Assembly (NCBI GenBank): GCA_021775355.1 | Contig: JAJFHZ010000023.1 | Location: forward strand, 1-64,000 | Origin: Amylibacter sp. | GTDB taxonomy: Bacteria; Pseudomonadota; Alphaproteobacteria; Rhodobacterales; Rhodobacteraceae | Reading direction: 5' to 3' | Length of the DNA: 64,000 nt | In this document: positions 26,786 through 36,088 of the stretch, piece after piece | Layout: every line of letters begins with the position of its first letter | How positions within the stretch are numbered: position 1 is the stretch's first letter | Notes under the pieces: generated by a model | The model's database searches: none | Told to the model about the DNA's origin: nothing | What the model saw: the letters and a program-made list of their open reading frames with translations, nothing else | Made by a program: the position numbers and the translations under genes

Positions 26786-27718
26786 ATGAAGATGAAATAT
26801 ATGCTAACGGCTGCGATGCTGACTGCGACCGGTGCCAGTGCAGGGGTGGAATCACTGGATCCGATTAAACTGACAACACATGACTGGACGGGTCAGATCA
26901 TCACCACGACTATTATGGGTGAAGTGCTGAAAGCCGCAGGTTATAATATTGAATATGTCCAAGCAGATTATATTGCCCAGTTTGCTGGATTGAAAACCGG
27001 TGATTTGGATGTTGCAATGGAAATCTGGGAAACCACCGGTCGTGAAGCCATGGATGAAGCATTTGCCACTGGCAATGTTGTGAATATGGGTGAAACCGGC
27101 ATGGATGCAATCGAGGAATGGTGGTATCCGGCCTATATGGAAGAGGTTTGCCCCGGTCTGCCTGACTGGAAAGCAATGAATGCTTGTGCCGAAGCATTTT
27201 CAACGCCTGAAACAGCTCCATTAGGCCGCTATCTGGGTGGCCCCGTAACTTGGGGCGGATTTGATGATGAACGGGTAGAAGCCTTGGGCATGGATTTCGA
27301 AGTTGTTCATGCGGGTACCGATGCGGCACTTTTTGCTGAATTGGAGTCTGCCTACCAACGTAAAGCCCCAATTGTTTTATGGCTGTATTCACCGCATTGG
27401 GCACCTGCCAAATATGAAGGGAAATTTGTCAAGTTTCCTGACTATTCAACGGAATGTTATAATGACCCATCTGTGGGCATGAATCCTGATGCGGCATATG
27501 ATTGCGGCAAACCAACGGGGCCGATCTGGAAAGTTGGCTGGAAGGGTGTTGCAGAGAAATGGCCTGGTGCGGCATCTGCAATCGGCAAGTTTAACATTTC
27601 AAACGATGAAATGGGTGCATTGGTGTCTAAAGTCGATTTAGATGGTGTTTCCGTTGATGATGCGGTTGCAGGTTGGTTGGACGCCAACAAAGCAACATGG
27701 TCTGGCTGGATCAAATAA
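26786..27718 (+). CDS. Glycine betaine/choline-type ABC transporter substrate-binding protein (OpuAC family)
   Basis: The 310 aa precursor has a Sec signal peptide, MKMKYMLTAAMLTATGASAG, with cleavage expected after ASA. The mature domain begins with IKLTTHDWTGQIITTTI and has GDLDVAMEIWETTGRE and VLWLYSPHWAPAKYEG, tryptophan-rich segments like those that form the aromatic cage for quaternary ammonium groups in OpuAC/ProX/ChoX. Four cysteines are present in the second half (for example EVCPGL, TECYND, YDCGKP), which may form disulfides in the periplasm. GTAGGGAGA precedes the ATG. It is the first gene of a five-gene operon with ATPase, permease, kinase and DMGDH-like enzyme. The ligand is not determinable but a methylated amine is likely. 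Confidence 0.88.
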   Translation: MKMKYMLTAAMLTATGASAGVESLDPIKLTTHDWTGQIITTTIMGEVLKAAGYNIEYVQADYIAQFAGLKTGDLDVAMEIWETTGREAMDEAFATGNVVNMGETGMDAIEEWWYPAYMEEVCPGLPDWKAMNACAEAFSTPETAPLGRYLGGPVTWGGFDDERVEALGMDFEVVHAGTDAALFAELESAYQRKAPIVLWLYSPHWAPAKYEGKFVKFPDYSTECYNDPSVGMNPDAAYDCGKPTGPIWKVGWKGVAEKWPGAASAIGKFNISNDEMGALVSKVDLDGVSVDDAVAGWLDANKATWSGWIK

Positions 27719-27792
27719 ACGAAGGGAAACGGGGTTGGAAGCAGCCCCGTTTTCATACTTTTCTATAAAGACGATTAATCTACGAGGTAACT

Positions 27793-28821
27793 ATGCAACG
27801 TCCTGTCAAGTTGGATTGCCGTGGTGTGTGGAAGGTTTATGGCCCGAACCCTGCTGAGTTTATGCAAGCCTATGATGGTGCGCCAAGTGATAGTGATCTG
27901 ACGCATGCGGGTATGATAGGGGCGGTGCGGGATGCCAATGTGCAAATTCGTGATGGCGAGATTTTCGTGATCATGGGTCTGTCGGGCTCCGGTAAATCAA
28001 CGCTTGTGCGGTGTCTTTCGCGCCTGATTGACGCGACTGCAGGACAGATCAATTTCGAAGACAACGACCTATTGGCGATGTCAGAAAAAGAACTAATCGA
28101 TTTGCGGCGCACCAAAATGGGGATGGTGTTTCAACAGTTTGCGCTACTGCCACATTTGACGGTGCTGCAAAATACGGCCTTTCCATTGGATGTGCAGGGC
28201 GTTGATCGCAAAACCCGCGAAGTGCGAGCGCGTGAGATGGTGGAACTTGTGGGCTTGCAAGGACGCGAAGATTATTTTCCACGTCAATTATCGGGTGGCC
28301 AACAACAACGCGTGGGTATTGCGCGCTCGTTGGTGACAGAGCCGGATCTATGGTTTCTGGATGAACCTTTTTCTGCCCTTGATCCGCTGATACGGCGTGA
28401 AATGCAGGATGAGTTTTTGCGCTTGCAAGCTTTGCTGCACAAAACAATTGTTTTTATCACGCATGATTTTGATGAAGCCATTCGATTGGCTGACCGTATT
28501 GCCGTCATGAAAGATGGACGTATCGTGCAAACTGCCACGCCTGAAGAGCTAATCTTGAACCCGGCTGACGAATATGTCGAAGAGTTCACTCGCCATATTC
28601 CGCGTGCCAAAGTGATGCGTCTGATCTCGGTAATGACCAAAGGTGTACCGGAAGGAGATTATGCAGGCGATCTGGATGGAGATCTAAGCGTTGAAACCGC
28701 CGTTGATCAGATCGAAGCGGCGGATAAACCGTTTCGGGTGCTGGATGAAGCAGGCAAACCGGTTGGGACGATCAACGCGCAAACGGTGATAGACGTGTTG
28801 ATCGGGCGCAGGCTGACGTGA
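27793..28821 (+). CDS. Betaine-type ABC transporter ATP-binding protein (ProV/OpuAA-like)
   Basis: The 342 aa protein has Walker A GLSGSGKST near residue 65, the ABC signature LSGGQQQRVGIARSLV near 167, Walker B LWFLDEPFSALD near 188 and switch His in FITHDFDEA. After the ATPase core a C-terminal extension of about 80 residues ends with FRVLDEAGKPVGTINAQTVI, resembling one CBS-like half, as in ProV/OpuAA osmoregulated importers. The N-terminal RGVWKVYGPNPAEF is also typical of that subfamily. GAGG precedes the ATG. The stop TGA overlaps the permease ATG by one base. Confidence 0.9.
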   Translation: MQRPVKLDCRGVWKVYGPNPAEFMQAYDGAPSDSDLTHAGMIGAVRDANVQIRDGEIFVIMGLSGSGKSTLVRCLSRLIDATAGQINFEDNDLLAMSEKELIDLRRTKMGMVFQQFALLPHLTVLQNTAFPLDVQGVDRKTREVRAREMVELVGLQGREDYFPRQLSGGQQQRVGIARSLVTEPDLWFLDEPFSALDPLIRREMQDEFLRLQALLHKTIVFITHDFDEAIRLADRIAVMKDGRIVQTATPEELILNPADEYVEEFTRHIPRAKVMRLISVMTKGVPEGDYAGDLDGDLSVETAVDQIEAADKPFRVLDEAGKPVGTINAQTVIDVLIGRRLT

Positions 28822-30821
28822 TGCGGGTTGTACGCTATATAACGCAACCGACACGCATGTTCTGGCTTGGTTTGCTTTTGATAACATGGGTTTTATCTTC
28901 GTATTCTTTCAGTCTTTATAAAGCGTTGGGTGCGCGTTGGATTATAAAGTTTCCGAAGAAATGGGAAATGCCTTTGGCTGATACGATTTCGGAGGCGATG
29001 AAATGGCTGGTAGAAGATGCCAGTTTTGGCCTGTTCACTTTTCGCGAGTTTACGCGTTTTATTTCGTCGATCATTGAATGGCCCTATCAGGTGGTGCGTT
29101 CCAGCTTGATCGAAGGGTTTTCAACGGGGCAGGGTCAACAGGCGGTGGAAATTGCCCCGGCCCTTAGTTGGATAGCAATCATCGTGGTCTTGGTTGCGCT
29201 GGCGCGATATGCCAAGGATTGGCGGTTGGCGAGCTTGGTAGGGCTATGTTTCTTGTATCTGGCCGTTTTCGGGCAGTGGGAAAGTGCGATGATTACACTG
29301 GCGTCTATTCTGATAGCCGTTCCGTTGGGTGTGGCTGGCGGATTAACTTTGGGCATTTTATCGTACAGATCAGCATTGGTTGAACGTCTTTTACGCCCTA
29401 TTCTAGATCTGATGCAAACCGTCCCCGTTTTTGCCTATCTTGTGCCTATCCTGTTCCTATTCGGTTTTGGTCCAGTGTCCGCATTGGTGGCCACTATGAT
29501 CTATGCGATGCCACCAATGGTGCGGGTCAGTACGGTTGCGTTGCAAACCGTGCCTGCGGAGGTGATTGAAGCGGGAACAATGGCGGGCTGTACACAGCAC
29601 CAAATGTTATGGAAAGTTCTGATCCCCACGACAATGCCAACTCTGATGGTTGGGGTTAATCAGGTTATCATGTTGTCGTTGAACATGGTGATTATCGCGT
29701 CGATGATCGGGGCGGGGGGCTTGGGTTATGATGTGCTGACGTCTCTGCGTCGTTTGGACATTGGCGGCGGGGTTGAAGCGGGTATGGCGATTGTCGTGAT
29801 GGCGATTGCACTGGATCGGTTGAGTCAGGCTTTTGCGAAGAAAACGCAGGATGATCTGCCTAAATCGGGTCTGTCATTTGTCCGTCGTCATCCGTGGTTG
29901 ATGACGGTTGGAATGATTGTTGTCGGGCTTTGGTTAGTGGGGCTGTTGGTCCCGTCTTTGCAAAGCTATCCAGAGGGTGCAACCCTGACTACAAGTACAT
30001 TTTGGACAGAGACGATGAAATGGATCAATGTCAATTTCTTTGACATATTCGAGGCGATTAAAACCTTCTTTCTTACTTATCTTATGATACCTATAAAACG
30101 CTTTTTTGTCGGTATCCCTTGGGTCTGGGGTATCATTGCGATCAGTTTGGCCGCATGGCGTGTGGGTGGTTGGAAGCTGGGGTTGATGGCTGGATTTATG
30201 GCCCTTTTTATCGCTTCAAATGGGCTATGGGGTAAGGCCATGATAACGGTTTATCTGTGCGGGGTGTCCGTGTTGATTGCGAGTGTTATTGGTATTCCTC
30301 TAGGAGTGTGGGCCGGGCAGAATGAACGGGTCAATACTGTCGTGGGTGCGTTTATTGACACGTTGCAAACCCTGCCAAGTTTTGTCTATCTGATCCCCGT
30401 GATCATGCTGTTCCGGGTGGGTGACTTTTCCGCGATGATAGCGGTGGTTTTATATGCGCTGGCTCCTGCGGTGCGTTATGCCGCCCACGGTATCAGGGAA
30501 GTACCGTCACAGATGATTGAGGCGGGTAAGGTTTCGGGCTGCACAAGTTGGCAAATGCTATGGCGTATCAAACTGCCGATGGCCACACCTTCACTGCTTT
30601 TGGGCCTGAACCAAACCATCATGCTGGCCCTTTCTATGTTGGTGATTACCGCTTTGGTCGGCACCCGTGATTTAGGGCAAGAGGTTTATATAGCACTGAC
30701 CAAGGCCAACACCGGGCGCGGTGTGATTGCTGGCCTGTCTGTGGCATTTATAGCCATCATTGCAGACCGGATTATTTCGGCAATGGCACAGGCATCGCGT
30801 GAAAGATTGGGATTGAAATGA
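28821..30821 (+). CDS. Fused double permease of betaine-type ABC transporter (ProW-like)
   Basis: The 666 aa membrane protein is two ProW-like permeases in tandem. Each half ends with an EAA-type cytoplasmic loop: VIEAGTMAGCTQHQMLW near residue 249 and MIEAGKVSGCTSWQMLW near 565. Each is followed by a PTLMVGVNQ or PSLLLGLNQ helix and the segments MIGAGGLGYDV or LVGTRDLGQEV. The halves are related but clearly not identical. One polypeptide would supply both transmembrane domains of the importer. The ATG at 28821 overlaps the preceding stop as TGATG. The fusion is unlike E. coli ProW, a single-domain homodimer. Confidence 0.88.
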   Translation: MRVVRYITQPTRMFWLGLLLITWVLSSYSFSLYKALGARWIIKFPKKWEMPLADTISEAMKWLVEDASFGLFTFREFTRFISSIIEWPYQVVRSSLIEGFSTGQGQQAVEIAPALSWIAIIVVLVALARYAKDWRLASLVGLCFLYLAVFGQWESAMITLASILIAVPLGVAGGLTLGILSYRSALVERLLRPILDLMQTVPVFAYLVPILFLFGFGPVSALVATMIYAMPPMVRVSTVALQTVPAEVIEAGTMAGCTQHQMLWKVLIPTTMPTLMVGVNQVIMLSLNMVIIASMIGAGGLGYDVLTSLRRLDIGGGVEAGMAIVVMAIALDRLSQAFAKKTQDDLPKSGLSFVRRHPWLMTVGMIVVGLWLVGLLVPSLQSYPEGATLTTSTFWTETMKWINVNFFDIFEAIKTFFLTYLMIPIKRFFVGIPWVWGIIAISLAAWRVGGWKLGLMAGFMALFIASNGLWGKAMITVYLCGVSVLIASVIGIPLGVWAGQNERVNTVVGAFIDTLQTLPSFVYLIPVIMLFRVGDFSAMIAVVLYALAPAVRYAAHGIREVPSQMIEAGKVSGCTSWQMLWRIKLPMATPSLLLGLNQTIMLALSMLVITALVGTRDLGQEVYIALTKANTGRGVIAGLSVAFIAIIADRIISAMAQASRERLGLK

Positions 30822-31720
30822 CATTGTCTAAATATAAAACGGCAGTAGCCCACGCAATGGGGTTGCCTTGTTGGCAGGCGGCTGAAAGCCCACGCATTTT
30901 GGAAGGTGGCATTACCAATGTGAACCTGTTGATTAGCGATCAGGGACAAGATTTTGTGGTGCGCATGGGGGCGGATATTCCAGAGCATGGCATTATGCGA
31001 TTTAACGAATTGGCGATCAGTCGTGCCGCACATGCTGCGGGTATTTCACCAGCAGTGCATTATGCGGAAGACGGTGTTTTGGTGCTGGAGTTTGTTAAGT
31101 CAACTTCGTTGACCGAGGGGGATGTACGCGAGCCTGATATGCTGCTGCAAGTGGTTGAATTGCTGGGGCGGGTTCACCGCGATATAGCCGGTTATGCGCG
31201 TGGCCCAATCCTAAGTTTTTGGGTGTTTCATGTACTGCGCGATTATGCGGCAAGGCTAACAGATGATGGCTCACCCTATACCGGAATGTTGCCTGAACTG
31301 ATGGCGCAGGCGCAAGACATGGAAGCCACTGTCGGCCCTGTTGAGCTTGTACTTTCCCATAACGATATGCTGCCCGCAAATGTTTTGCGCGGCGAGGATC
31401 GTTTGTGGCTGATCGACTGGGAATACGGCGGCTTTAACTCACCGCTGTTTGATCTCGGCGGGTTGGCAACAAACTGCGGCCTGGACGAAGCGGCGGAACA
31501 TACGATGCTAACGGCTTACTATGGTCAGGCACCGGATGCGCAGCTGATAAAACGTTACACGGCAATGAAATGCGCGTCTTTGTTACGCGAAACAATGTGG
31601 AGTATGGTCTCAGAAGTCACCTCGAAACTTGACTTTGATTATGCCCAATACACTTCTGAAAACTTGGCCCGTTACAAGCGGGCCTATCAGAATTACCTAT
31701 CAATAAGAGGCGCGAAATGA
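30818..31720 (+). CDS. Choline-kinase / aminoglycoside-phosphotransferase-fold kinase, copy 2
   Basis: The 300 aa kinase-fold protein has ILEGGITNVNLLIS and FVVRMGADIPEHG in the N-lobe. LSHNDMLPANVLRGEDRLWL follows near residues 178-197, then DWEYGGFNSPLFDLGGLATN near 199. These are the catalytic Asp/Asn and the metal-binding Asp of choline-kinase-like enzymes. It overlaps the permease gene by ATGA and the following DMGDH-like gene by ATGA, so it is tightly coupled to uptake. It resembles the product of 24072-25001 in length and motifs but has diverged, suggesting a different or later substrate in a related route. Confidence 0.86.
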   Translation: MTLSKYKTAVAHAMGLPCWQAAESPRILEGGITNVNLLISDQGQDFVVRMGADIPEHGIMRFNELAISRAAHAAGISPAVHYAEDGVLVLEFVKSTSLTEGDVREPDMLLQVVELLGRVHRDIAGYARGPILSFWVFHVLRDYAARLTDDGSPYTGMLPELMAQAQDMEATVGPVELVLSHNDMLPANVLRGEDRLWLIDWEYGGFNSPLFDLGGLATNCGLDEAAEHTMLTAYYGQAPDAQLIKRYTAMKCASLLRETMWSMVSEVTSKLDFDYAQYTSENLARYKRAYQNYLSIRGAK

Positions 31721-34164
31721 GCGATTTTCCCAACACTGCAAAAGCTGTCATTATCGGCGGTGGAATTATCGGCTGTTCAACTGCATACCATCTGTCCAAA
31801 CTGGGCTGGGATGTTGTGCTTTTGGAACGTAAAAAACTGACATCCGGCACTACATTTCATGCGGCAGGGTTGGTGGGCCAATTGCGAAGTAACGCAAATA
31901 TTACCCAGCTTTTGGGTTACTCGGTTGATCTTTATAAGTCCCTTGCAGACGAAACTGACCTTGAAACTGGTTGGAAAATGAACGGCGGTTTGCGGTTGGC
32001 GTGTAATGAAGAACGCTGGACGGAAGTGAAGCGTCAGGCAACAACGGCGCATAGTTTTGGGCTGGAAATGGAATTGCTGACCCCGAAAGAGGCGCAGGAT
32101 TTGTGGCCGTTGATGCAAGTCGATGATGTGGTTGGTGCCGCGTTTATGCCAACGGACGGGCAGGCGAACCCTTCTGATATTACACAATCATTGGCCAAGG
32201 GTGCCCGTATGGCGGGGGCGCGAATTTTTGAAGACACTAAGGTTTTGTCGGTGGATGTTGAAAAAGGCGTGATCAAGGGTGTCAAAACTGAAAAAGGTTA
32301 TATTGAGTGCGCCGTTGTCATCGCCTGTTGTGGCCAGTGGACGCGCAATTTTGCCAAAACTGTTGGCGTGAACGTGCCGCTGGTTTCCATGGAACACCAG
32401 TATATGGTCACGGAACGGATCGAAGGCGTTCCGGCTAACTTACCAACCCTGCGTGACCCTGATCGTTTGACCTATTATAAGGAAGAGGTTGGCGGGTTGG
32501 TGATGGGGGGTTATGAGGCAAATCCGATCGATTGGGCCCGTGGCGGTGTAATCCCGACAGGGTTCCATTATTCGCTTTTGGACAGCAACTTTGATCATTT
32601 TGAACAGCTTATGGAGCTATCGCTGGGGCGCGTCCCTGCACTGGAAACAGCAGGGATTAAAGAGCTGGTCAACGGGCCTGAAAGTTTTACGCCTGACGGT
32701 AACTTTATTATTGGTGAGGCGCCTGAGTTGAAAAACTTCTTTGTCGGCGCGGGCTTTAACGCCTTTGGTATTGCCGCAGGTGGTGGTGCTGGAATGGCAT
32801 TGGCGGAATGGGTTGACAAAGGTGAACCGCCGTTTGATCTGTGGCCTGCGGACATCCGCCGCTTTGGCCGCCCGCATTTCGACGATGACTGGATTCGTAC
32901 CCGCACGATGGAAGCATACGGCAAGCATTACACAATGGCCTGGCCCTCTGAAGAACATGACAGTGGCCGCCCATGCCGTAAATCACCGCTTTATGATACA
33001 TTGCAAGCAGATGGCGCGGTGTTTGGTGAAAAGCTGGGTTGGGAACGCCCCAACTGGTATGCAGATTTGGATGCGGGTGAAGTACAGCACGACATTTACA
33101 CCTTTGAACGGCCAAACTGGCATGACGCGGTCGGGCGTGAGCATAAAGCAGCACGAGAAGCCGCTGTGCTGTTTGATCAAACCTCTTTTGCAAAGTTCAG
33201 CCTGAAGGGCCCTGATGCGGAAGCCGCTCTTAGCTGGATTGCCGCCAATGATGTGGCCAAGCCTGTAGGGTCACTGGTCTATACGCAAATGCTGAATGAT
33301 CACGGCGGGATTGAGTGTGATTTGACTGTCGTACGTGTTGCAGAGGACGAATATTATATAGTCACGGGTACAGGTTATGCGACCCATGATTTCAACTGGA
33401 TTTCGCGTAATATTCCTGAAGGCATGAACGCGCAGCTGTTTGATATCACATCATCCAACGCGGTTCTGTCACTGATGGGGCCAAAGGCGCGCGATATTCT
33501 GGCCGCTGTCACACGTGACGATGTCAGCAATGAAGGCTTCCGCTTTGGTACGGCTAAAACCATCGGTATCGCGGGTTGCCCCGTGAATGCAATGCGGGTC
33601 ACTTATGTGGGCGAACTGGGCTGGGAATTGCATCTGCCTGTTGAATATGCAGCGACAGTTTATACCGCATTGCATGAAGCAGGGGCCGAACATGGGCTGG
33701 TCAACGCAGGTTACCGTTCAATAGAAACCCTGCGACTTGAAAAAGGTTACCGCGCTTGGGGGGCTGACATCGGACCGGATCATACACCGGATGAGGCCGG
33801 TCTTGGCTGGGCTGTGAAGATGAAGAAAAACATCGACTTCAAGGGTCGTGCAGCAGTTGAAGCGCAACGTGCGAATGGCAAGAAAAAGATGCTGGCAACT
33901 TTCGTAGCAGACGGCGATGTGATCTTGTCGGGGCGTGAAACCATCTATCGTAACGGCGAACGTGTGGGCTGGCTAAGCTCTGCGGGTTATGGCTATACCT
34001 TGGGTAAATCCATCGGTCTGGGTTATATCCGTGATGATGCAGGTGTGGATGCGGCTTACGTGAAAACGGGTGAATACGAGCTGGATGTGGCAACCGTTCG
34101 CGTGTCTTGTACTGTCAGCCTGGCACCGCTTTATGATCCGAAAATGGAGCGTGTGAAAAGTTAG
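31717..34164 (+). CDS. FAD-dependent, folate-linked demethylase (dimethylglycine/sarcosine dehydrogenase-like), copy 2
   Basis: The 815 aa protein has the same four-part layout as copy 1. The FAD domain starts AVIIGGGIIGCSTAYHLSKL; TTFHAAGL carries the putative flavinylated His about 48. A linker domain (LWPADIRRFGRPHFDDDW), a GcvT folate-binding domain (FDQTSFAKFSLKGPDAEAAL onward) and a GcvT C-terminal barrel (YRSIETLRLEKGYRAWGAD) follow. It would oxidise an N-methyl amine and load the methyl carbon as methylene-THF. As the last gene of the transporter operon, it probably handles the imported compound or a product of it. Whether the substrate is dimethylglycine itself cannot be decided. Confidence 0.88.
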   Translation: MSDFPNTAKAVIIGGGIIGCSTAYHLSKLGWDVVLLERKKLTSGTTFHAAGLVGQLRSNANITQLLGYSVDLYKSLADETDLETGWKMNGGLRLACNEERWTEVKRQATTAHSFGLEMELLTPKEAQDLWPLMQVDDVVGAAFMPTDGQANPSDITQSLAKGARMAGARIFEDTKVLSVDVEKGVIKGVKTEKGYIECAVVIACCGQWTRNFAKTVGVNVPLVSMEHQYMVTERIEGVPANLPTLRDPDRLTYYKEEVGGLVMGGYEANPIDWARGGVIPTGFHYSLLDSNFDHFEQLMELSLGRVPALETAGIKELVNGPESFTPDGNFIIGEAPELKNFFVGAGFNAFGIAAGGGAGMALAEWVDKGEPPFDLWPADIRRFGRPHFDDDWIRTRTMEAYGKHYTMAWPSEEHDSGRPCRKSPLYDTLQADGAVFGEKLGWERPNWYADLDAGEVQHDIYTFERPNWHDAVGREHKAAREAAVLFDQTSFAKFSLKGPDAEAALSWIAANDVAKPVGSLVYTQMLNDHGGIECDLTVVRVAEDEYYIVTGTGYATHDFNWISRNIPEGMNAQLFDITSSNAVLSLMGPKARDILAAVTRDDVSNEGFRFGTAKTIGIAGCPVNAMRVTYVGELGWELHLPVEYAATVYTALHEAGAEHGLVNAGYRSIETLRLEKGYRAWGADIGPDHTPDEAGLGWAVKMKKNIDFKGRAAVEAQRANGKKKMLATFVADGDVILSGRETIYRNGERVGWLSSAGYGYTLGKSIGLGYIRDDAGVDAAYVKTGEYELDVATVRVSCTVSLAPLYDPKMERVKS

Positions 34165-34273
34165 GCATTGGGCCAGTTACGATATCGCACATTGCATCAG
34201 TTTTGACGTAGATCAATTACAAGCGTTTCCAAAGGCGTTAGGGATGTTTCTAAATTCGATAAACGGGAAATGT

Positions 34274-35557
34274 ATGATGGTTGTTTTGCAACGACTGGAT
34301 AAATCAGGATGTGGTTGTGATGCTGATGACATGACACGCGGACTGGTGCCGATAGATAAAGCTTTAGCGATTGGGTTGGATCTGACACAAGCTGTGACAG
34401 AAACTGAAACGTTACCCTTGTCGCAGGCTCTTGGCCGTGTGCTGGCAGGCTCGGTTTTGACACAGGCAATGACCCCGCCTTTCGACAATTCCGGTATGGA
34501 TGGGTATGCGATCAGAGTTGCCGATCTGACGGGTCGGGGACCTTGGGCGTTGCCTGTTGCTGATCGTATAGCGGCAGGTGATGATCGTGCCGTGGTGCTT
34601 TCACCCGGAAGTACCATGCGTATTTTCACAGGCGCTCCTTTGCCGGAAGGGGCCGATGCTGTGATCATGCAGGAACGCGTGGCTCTTCATGAAGGGATGA
34701 TAGAATTTAGTCATTTGCCGAACCGAGGTGAGAATATCCGCAGAGCTGGTGAAGATATGCCCCTCGGTTCCGAGATTCTACAACTTGGCCGTTCGGTTGA
34801 TGTACGGGCTATAGCAGCGGCGGCCAGTGCAGGGGTGGGGCAGGTCACAGTTTTCCGTAAACTTCGGGTTGCATTATTGATGACGGGGGATGAGGTTGTT
34901 CCGGCAGGGCAAACATTATCGCATGGTACAATTTGGGACATTAATACACCTATGATGATTGCAGCCTTAAGTGCTGTCAATGTTGAAATTATTGCGGTTG
35001 AACGTGTGCAGGATAGTCTTGAAGCGATGACAAAAGCACTTTGCCAACTTTCGGCGCAGGTCGATATGATCATTACTACGGGCGGTGTTTCAGTTGGGGA
35101 TGAAGATCATGCACACGGTGCATTGATTAGTGCCGGTGGTAAAATTGCGGTGGCGGGTGTGGCTATCAAACCCGGCAAACCGATTACGATCGGGCAGATA
35201 GGTAAAACGATCTATGTTGGTTTGCCCGGGAACCCGATATCAGCTTTTGTAACATGGTCGATATTCGGAGTACCTATTCTGATGAAACTATCTGGTGGTA
35301 CTAAACGTATAGATTTGCGACGTCATGTGGTTGCATCCAAGACGCTTGCCCATAAAACGGGACGTTGTGAATTCAGGCCCGCTACAATTATAGGCCATCA
35401 GGATAATGGTATTGAAGTTGTAGAGACACTTGCGGCGGTGCATTCTGCACGGTTAGGCCCCCTTACAAACGCCGATGGCCTGATCATGATTCCCGGAGAT
35501 ATAGAAGAAATCACAAAAGGCGACTTGCTGGAATTCCTGCCGTTTGGCAAAAGCTGA
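34274..35557 (+). CDS. moeA: Molybdopterin molybdenumtransferase (MoeA)
   Basis: About 427 aa. The start of the domain, TLPLSQALGRVLAGSV, then PPFDNSGMDGYAI, RIFTGAPLPEGADAVIMQE and NIRRAGEDMPLG are classic MoeA. The MPT-binding part has LMTGDEVVPAGQTL, IITTGGVSVGDEDH and VYVGLPGNPISAF-like sequence (IYVGLPGNPISAFVTW). MoeA inserts molybdate into adenylated molybdopterin. I use ATG 34274 because of the GGGAA site upstream; an in-frame ATG at 34244 exists. The N-terminal stretch has CGCDADD before the domain. No other moa/mob gene is adjacent apart from the DUF2478-type gene downstream, so this pair is an isolated molybdenum-related unit. Confidence 0.93.
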   Translation: MMVVLQRLDKSGCGCDADDMTRGLVPIDKALAIGLDLTQAVTETETLPLSQALGRVLAGSVLTQAMTPPFDNSGMDGYAIRVADLTGRGPWALPVADRIAAGDDRAVVLSPGSTMRIFTGAPLPEGADAVIMQERVALHEGMIEFSHLPNRGENIRRAGEDMPLGSEILQLGRSVDVRAIAAAASAGVGQVTVFRKLRVALLMTGDEVVPAGQTLSHGTIWDINTPMMIAALSAVNVEIIAVERVQDSLEAMTKALCQLSAQVDMIITTGGVSVGDEDHAHGALISAGGKIAVAGVAIKPGKPITIGQIGKTIYVGLPGNPISAFVTWSIFGVPILMKLSGGTKRIDLRRHVVASKTLAHKTGRCEFRPATIIGHQDNGIEVVETLAAVHSARLGPLTNADGLIMIPGDIEEITKGDLLEFLPFGKS

Positions 35558-35581
35558 GTATTCAAGACGAAAGGCAAATCT

Positions 35582-36088
35582 ATGAAAATTGCATATACGA
35601 TGTCACCTAATCAGGGTGATACGGATCAAATATTGGCGCAGTTGGCTGAAAAGTTGATGACAGGGGGATTGCGTGCCTGTGGCGTTGTGCAAATCAATAC
35701 AGAGAAAGAAGATTGTCGCCATCTTTGCGATATGGATGTGCAAGTTTTGCCCGATGGCCCAGTTATTCGCATATCACAGTCGTTAGGTCCTGAAGCCAGA
35801 GGATGCAGGCTGGATCCTTCGGCACTAGAAGATGCTGTAGCAGAAGTGGCGGCCCGTTTGGGGTACGGTGTAGATGTTTTGATTTTGAATAAATTCGGCA
35901 AACACGAAGCTGATGGCCGGGGGTTTCGTGATATTATTGCACAGGCACTGTCACAGGATATTCCAGTTATCACAGGTGTAAACAAACAGAATCTGGAATC
36001 GTTTCTGGAGTTCTCAGATGGATTTGCATCACAGGTTCCACCTGATGTTGATGCGTTGTCTGAATGGTTAAATGCCACACTGGAATAG
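35582..36088 (+). CDS. DUF2478 family protein, possibly molybdenum-linked
   Basis: The 168 aa cytoplasmic protein begins with IAYTMSPNQGDTDQILAQLA, where a P-loop would sit but without a normal GKT. It has RHLCDMDVQVLPDG, VLILNKFGKHEADGRGF near residues 98-114 and PVITGVNKQNLESF. The NKFGKxEAxGRG pattern is what I associate with DUF2478 proteins, which resemble NTPases and are often encoded near molybdate transport or cofactor genes. It is 24 bp after moeA and probably co-transcribed. Function is not established. Confidence 0.65.
   Translation: MKIAYTMSPNQGDTDQILAQLAEKLMTGGLRACGVVQINTEKEDCRHLCDMDVQVLPDGPVIRISQSLGPEARGCRLDPSALEDAVAEVAARLGYGVDVLILNKFGKHEADGRGFRDIIAQALSQDIPVITGVNKQNLESFLEFSDGFASQVPPDVDALSEWLNATLE

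Noticed and set aside
21638..34164. Naming the two FAD-GcvT proteins as dimethylglycine dehydrogenase (dmgdh) outright
   Set aside because: Sarcosine, dimethylglycine and other N-methyl substrates share this architecture and the substrate cannot be read from the sequence.
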